This document shows, piece after piece, positions 15,275-15,754 of a stretch of 15,754 nt of DNA. A program made the position numbers and the translations under genes. The stretch covers positions 1-15,754 of the forward strand of contig JANYHX010000019.1 in assembly GCA_025362155.1 (NCBI GenBank), in the 5' to 3' direction. The stretch's first letter is position 1. Every line of letters begins with the position of its first letter. The DNA is from Gallionella sp. (GTDB taxonomy: Bacteria > Pseudomonadota > Gammaproteobacteria > Burkholderiales > Gallionellaceae). The notes below the pieces were generated by a model, which was given only the letters and a program-made list of their open reading frames with translations, made no database searches and was not told where the DNA came from.

Positions 15275-15754
15275 TTATGGCGACAGCACATCGGCAAGCG
15301 CGCGCAAAAGTTTCGTCCCGTCGCCCTTCCATGTACTGCCATGCATGCACGCAAGCGTGGTCGGCTCGGCGGAGGCCAGTCTTTCAAGCATCGCACGCGC
15401 GTTCTGCGTGTGTGAGTAATAATCCATCGCATGACGGAATGCCTCGCTCGGCCCCAAAATATCCGACTCGGTGGTGGCTGGGTGCTCGGCACCGCCCTGC
15501 GTAAACAGATCGCCACAGAGCAATGTCCGCGTTTGTTCTTCCATTAGAAAACCGCATTCCCACCCATGAGGCAGGTGCGGCGTGTCGAACCAGCGCATGG
15601 TATGTTTTCCAAGCGTGAGCCTTTCCCCGTCCGCGAGTGCGCGCGCCGGCCGGTCGGCCATATCATCAATCGACACTAACGCCGCCACCTTGCCGCACAG
15701 TGGCGAGGACTGTGGCGCCACCGCGAGCCATTCGTTGAGTGAACCGCACTCATC
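15275..15754 (-). CDS. Metallo-beta-lactamase-fold diiron protein, ODP/flavodiiron-like (partial, 5' end outside window)
   Basis: The frame is open to the right edge and shows the last 159 residues. It opens with DECGSLNEWL, the end of the HxExDE metal motif of oxygen-binding diiron proteins. It then has DTPHLPHGWECGF (57-69), CGDLFTQGG (80-88) and ACMHGS (135-140), supplying further ligands (His63, Asp82, His138 in this fragment). These resemble the beta-lactamase-fold domain of flavodiiron proteins without the flavodoxin domain. Such proteins bind or sense O2 or reduce peroxide; the exact role here is unknown. It is the first visible gene of a minus-strand operon with the PsiE-like and TerC-family genes. 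A GTG at 15721 is an internal codon, not a likely start. Confidence 0.85.
   Translation of the reverse strand, partial: DECGSLNEWLAVAPQSSPLCGKVAALVSIDDMADRPARALADGERLTLGKHTMRWFDTPHLPHGWECGFLMEEQTRTLLCGDLFTQGGAEHPATTESDILGPSEAFRHAMDYYSHTQNARAMLERLASAEPTTLACMHGSTWKGDGTKLLRALADVLSP

Noticed and set aside
1..15754. tRNA, rRNA or CRISPR array
   Set aside because: No cloverleaf-like segment with a TTCGA-type arm in context, no rRNA sequence and no regularly spaced direct repeats were seen by eye.

Overview
The window looks like a chromosomal segment of a betaproteobacterium. The families present (OxyR, KatA-type catalase, UbiA, VF530, CGFS glutaredoxin) and the moderate GC of the main part fit the Nitrosomonadales, perhaps near Gallionellaceae. 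That placement is inference from protein flavour, not a search.

Left part (1-2670, minus strand): a monothiol glutaredoxin (grxD) is followed, after a palindrome-rich 209-base gap, by a ThDP-dependent acetolactate-synthase-like enzyme. Its stop codon abuts the start of a citrate synthase/citryl-CoA lyase-like gene that runs off the left edge. There is no ilvN-type subunit gene in view, so the pair is probably a special carbon-metabolism module rather than branched-chain amino acid synthesis. A CPA1 Na+/H+ antiporter (2852-4090, plus) follows.

4152-6596 (minus) is a type II restriction-modification locus of the PstI/BsuBI family. The adenine methyltransferase starts at a TTG codon and is intact. 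The endonuclease gene downstream carries an apparent one-base insertion that splits it into two frames, so the methyltransferase may now be an orphan.

6780-11830 is the heart of the window, an oxidative-stress island. oxyR (minus) is divergent from a plus-strand run: catalase, an unlisted 47-aa probable membrane microprotein, a rubrerythrin without its own rubredoxin domain, a free-standing rubredoxin, Dps, and a rubredoxin reductase-like flavoprotein. Every gene has a strong Shine-Dalgarno sequence and gaps are mostly short. Together they read as NAD(P)H -> flavoprotein -> rubredoxin -> rubrerythrin -> H2O2, backed by catalase and by iron storage in Dps. The oxyR-katA gap has two matched 21-bp dyads and a central palindrome, good candidates for OxyR operators.

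11819-13513: ubiA (minus, tail-to-tail overlap with the reductase), a small VF530-family DNA-binding protein (plus), an intergenic inverted-repeat element, and a DUF6463-like membrane protein (minus). Next comes a start-less gene fragment bordered by integron attC-like core sequences. From about 13850 to the end the sequence is visibly GC-richer and holds a tightly packed minus-strand operon: a 5'-truncated (by the window edge) diiron-type metallo-beta-lactamase-fold protein, a PsiE-like membrane protein, and a TerC/Alx-family metal exporter. The right part may have been acquired separately. No rRNA, tRNA, CRISPR array or transposase gene was seen.
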